Origin: Sedimentisphaera sp050251615
GTDB taxonomy: Bacteria > Planctomycetota > Phycisphaerae > Sedimentisphaerales > Sedimentisphaeraceae
Length of the DNA stretch: 64,000 bases
Direction: 5' to 3'
NCBI GenBank assembly: GCA_050251615.1
Contig: JBFWMM010000006.1
Location: forward strand, 1-64,000
Shown: positions 62,153 through 64,000 of the stretch, piece by piece
Numbering within the stretch: the stretch's first letter is position 1
How the letters are laid out: every line of letters starts with the position of its first letter
The notes under the pieces: generated by a model
The model's input: only the letters and a program-made list of their open reading frames with translations
Database searches by the model: none
Told to the model about the DNA's origin: nothing
Program-made: the position numbers and the translations under genes

Positions 62153-63535
62153 ATGGCAGATAATAAAAAGAGTTGGCAGCACAGGCTGAAGAATGCGCCC
62201 GATGAGCTCGCGATGAATTTCGTTGAATCGCTCTCTTACGACAGGCGCCTGTATAAATATGACATACAGGGCTCTATCGCGCATGCGGAGATGCTCAGCG
62301 AGCAAGGGCTTATCACGGCCGGGGAGTTCGGCATAATTCGCGAAAATCTTCTCGCCATCGAGGCGGACATCGAAGCGGGTAATTTTAAGTTTGATGTGGT
62401 CTATGAGGATATTCATATGGCCATTGAGGCGGCGCTTGTCGAGCGGTGCGGCGATACCGGCCGCAAGCTCCATACGGGCCGCAGCCGCAACGATCAGGTT
62501 ACGCTGGATATGCGGCTGTGGATGCGCGAAGAGATAGATTCGCTCACTGCCCATATTGTGGATGTGCAGCGCGCGTTTGTTACGCTGGCCGAGAAATATA
62601 CCGATGCGATTATGCCCTCATACACGCATCTCCAGCGGGCGCAGCCGATTGTTATCGCGGCGTACCTGCTGAGCTTTGTTGAGCAGTTCGAGCGCGACAA
62701 GGGCAGGCTTGCCGATCTTCGCGTGCGCGTGAATGTGTCTCCGCTTGGTAGCGGGGCGGTTGCCGGCTCCACTCTCCCGATTGACCGCTTCAGCACGGCA
62801 AAGAAGCTCGGCTTCGCAGACATCACATACAACAGCATCGATTCTGTTTCAGACCGCGACTACTGCGCGGAGTTCGCTTTTGCCTGCTCGATGATAATGA
62901 CACATCTCTCTAAGCTGGCCGAAGACTTTATCATTTACACTACCACGGAGTTCGGCTTCATCAGGACGAGCGATAAATACTGCACGTCTTCAAGTATGAT
63001 GCCGCAGAAGCGCAACCCCGATATGCTCGAGCTGATTCGCGGCAAGAGCGCGAACGTTTACGGCTCGCTGAGCGCGCTGATGATGATGCTGAAGGCGCAG
63101 CCCAGTACGTACAATCGCGACTTGCAGGAAGATAAGATTCACATCTTCAACGCCGCCGATTATACCGCCAACTGCCTTGATATGGCCGCGGCGATCGTCT
63201 CGAACACGGATTTCCGCACCAAGCACATTGCAAAGGACATAGATGAGGGTTTCCTCGATGCGACGAGCCTGGCCGAGTACCTCGTGCGCAGGGGAGTTCC
63301 GTTCCGAGAGGCGCATGGCATCGTAGGGCGGATTGTGGCCTGGTGCGAAGAAAAAGGGCAGAAGCTCAGCGAGGTGAGCCTGAGCAGGTATCAGGAGTTC
63401 TGCGGGGCAATAGACTGCGACGTGTTTGAAAATCTCACCGCCGCCCGCGTTGCCGCGCAATACACAAGCCCGGGTGCCGCAGGCAGCTCGCAGAGCAAAG
63501 AGAGAATCGCGTACTGGAAGAAAGAACTGAGTTAA
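62153..63535 (+). CDS. argH: Argininosuccinate lyase
   Basis: A 460-aa enzyme splitting argininosuccinate into arginine and fumarate. The fumarase/aspartase signature SSMMPQKRNPDMLELIRGK is present, with LHTGRSRNDQVTLD and YTHLQRAQPI as further family motifs. The start is the ATG at 62153; a longer frame overlaps the methyltransferase gene and is not credible. argG is not in the window. Confidence 0.95.
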   Translation: MADNKKSWQHRLKNAPDELAMNFVESLSYDRRLYKYDIQGSIAHAEMLSEQGLITAGEFGIIRENLLAIEADIEAGNFKFDVVYEDIHMAIEAALVERCGDTGRKLHTGRSRNDQVTLDMRLWMREEIDSLTAHIVDVQRAFVTLAEKYTDAIMPSYTHLQRAQPIVIAAYLLSFVEQFERDKGRLADLRVRVNVSPLGSGAVAGSTLPIDRFSTAKKLGFADITYNSIDSVSDRDYCAEFAFACSMIMTHLSKLAEDFIIYTTTEFGFIRTSDKYCTSSSMMPQKRNPDMLELIRGKSANVYGSLSALMMMLKAQPSTYNRDLQEDKIHIFNAADYTANCLDMAAAIVSNTDFRTKHIAKDIDEGFLDATSLAEYLVRRGVPFREAHGIVGRIVAWCEEKGQKLSEVSLSRYQEFCGAIDCDVFENLTAARVAAQYTSPGAAGSSQSKERIAYWKKELS

Positions 63536-63562
63536 GGCGCATCAAGCCGGAGAAAAGCAGTC

Positions 63563-64000
63563 ATGGATAAATTTAGCGTATCAGATATGTACAGGCGGGC
63601 GAGCAGGGGAGAAAAGTTCTCCATGATCACCTGCTACGATTATACAATGGCCCGTATCCTCGCGCGCACCGAGATTGATTCGCTGCTCGTCGGCGATTCT
63701 GCGGCGCAGATGATGCTCGGCGCCCGCAACACGCTCGGCATCACGATGGATATTCTTCTCGCCCTCACATGTGCGGTGCGCAGGGGCGCGCCGGAGAAGA
63801 TGGTCATAGCGGATATGCCGTTTATGTCGTATCAGCCATCGCTTCGCACGGCCATGCAGAACGCGGGTCGCTTCGTTTCTGAGGCCGATGCCGACGTTGT
63901 GAAGGTTGAAGCGGGCAGGGCACAGCTCGACACCATCAAAGCCATCGCAGACTGCGGGATCAGCGTGATGGCACATATCGGCCTGCGGCCACAGGCAATC
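63563..64000 (+). CDS. panB: 3-methyl-2-oxobutanoate hydroxymethyltransferase, 3' truncated by the window end
   Basis: The first 146 residues of a pantothenate-pathway enzyme that makes ketopantoate from 2-oxoisovalerate. MITCYDYTMARILA, DSLLVGDSAAQMMLG and IADMPFMSYQ correspond to the metal- and substrate-binding parts of PanB. The reading frame is open to the right edge. It starts 27 bp after argH and may share its transcript. Confidence 0.88.
   Translation, partial: MDKFSVSDMYRRASRGEKFSMITCYDYTMARILARTEIDSLLVGDSAAQMMLGARNTLGITMDILLALTCAVRRGAPEKMVIADMPFMSYQPSLRTAMQNAGRFVSEADADVVKVEAGRAQLDTIKAIADCGISVMAHIGLRPQAI

Overview
The window looks like a chromosomal scaffold from a Planctomycetota bacterium of class Phycisphaerae, most like Sedimentisphaerales. 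This is inferred from gene content, not from a marker gene. The pointers are: secreted proteins with planctomycete dockerin-like C-termini and LamG domains; PEP-CTERM anchors; three ECF sigma factor / FecR-type membrane protein pairs; a sodium-pumping decarboxylase (oadGAB); and secreted enzymes for arabinofuranosides and rhamnosides. No rRNA, tRNA, CRISPR array or insertion sequence was found. A 100-N gap at 55611-55710 is flanked by two identical 127-bp copies, so the sequence is a scaffolded short-read assembly, possibly a MAG.

Layout. 0-9 kb: truncated polyferredoxin, rnpA, secreted SGNH hydrolase, prfA, rpmE, the oadGAB operon and class II aldolase fba. 9-22 kb: dockerin-tagged beta-helix protein, PHP phosphatase, small lipoprotein, galactokinase-like kinase, hpt, accA, NCS1-type transporter with an overlapping 57-aa membrane protein, M20 peptidase and GH127 arabinofuranosidase. 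22-30 kb: HAD hydrolase, recG, membrane coiled-coil protein, Mrp ATPase, PhoH and PAP2 phosphatase. 30-45 kb: three sigma/FecR pairs interleaved with LamG, dockerin and PEP-CTERM secreted proteins, including a tandem duplication, a frameshifted anchor and a dockerin remnant. 45-52.7 kb: GAF-SpoIIE phosphatase, rhaM, GH78 rhamnosidase and the ycjX-ycjF pair. 52.8-57 kb: a SAM-I/SAM-IV-like riboswitch followed by adenosine-kinase-like kinase, ahcY and metK. 57-64 kb: NtrC-type regulator, tex, solitary DNA methyltransferase, argH and truncated panB.

How the genes fit together. The secreted GH127, GH78, SGNH and dockerin/LamG proteins with rhaM suggest plant- or algal-polysaccharide degradation. 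Each FecR protein has a cytoplasmic N-terminus, one membrane span, a FecR domain and an NPCBM-like C-terminal domain, so each pair could be a surface glycan sensor driving the neighbouring secreted genes (inference). The adoK-ahcY-metK block would recycle S-adenosylhomocysteine and resynthesise SAM under SAM control. OadGAB would couple decarboxylation to sodium export.

The most striking items are the riboswitch with its aligned promoter, the sigma/FecR/LamG island with gene-conversion marks, and several small or broken genes: a 57-aa overlapping ORF, a TGA-interrupted two-span ORF, a PEP-CTERM frameshift and a metK relic.
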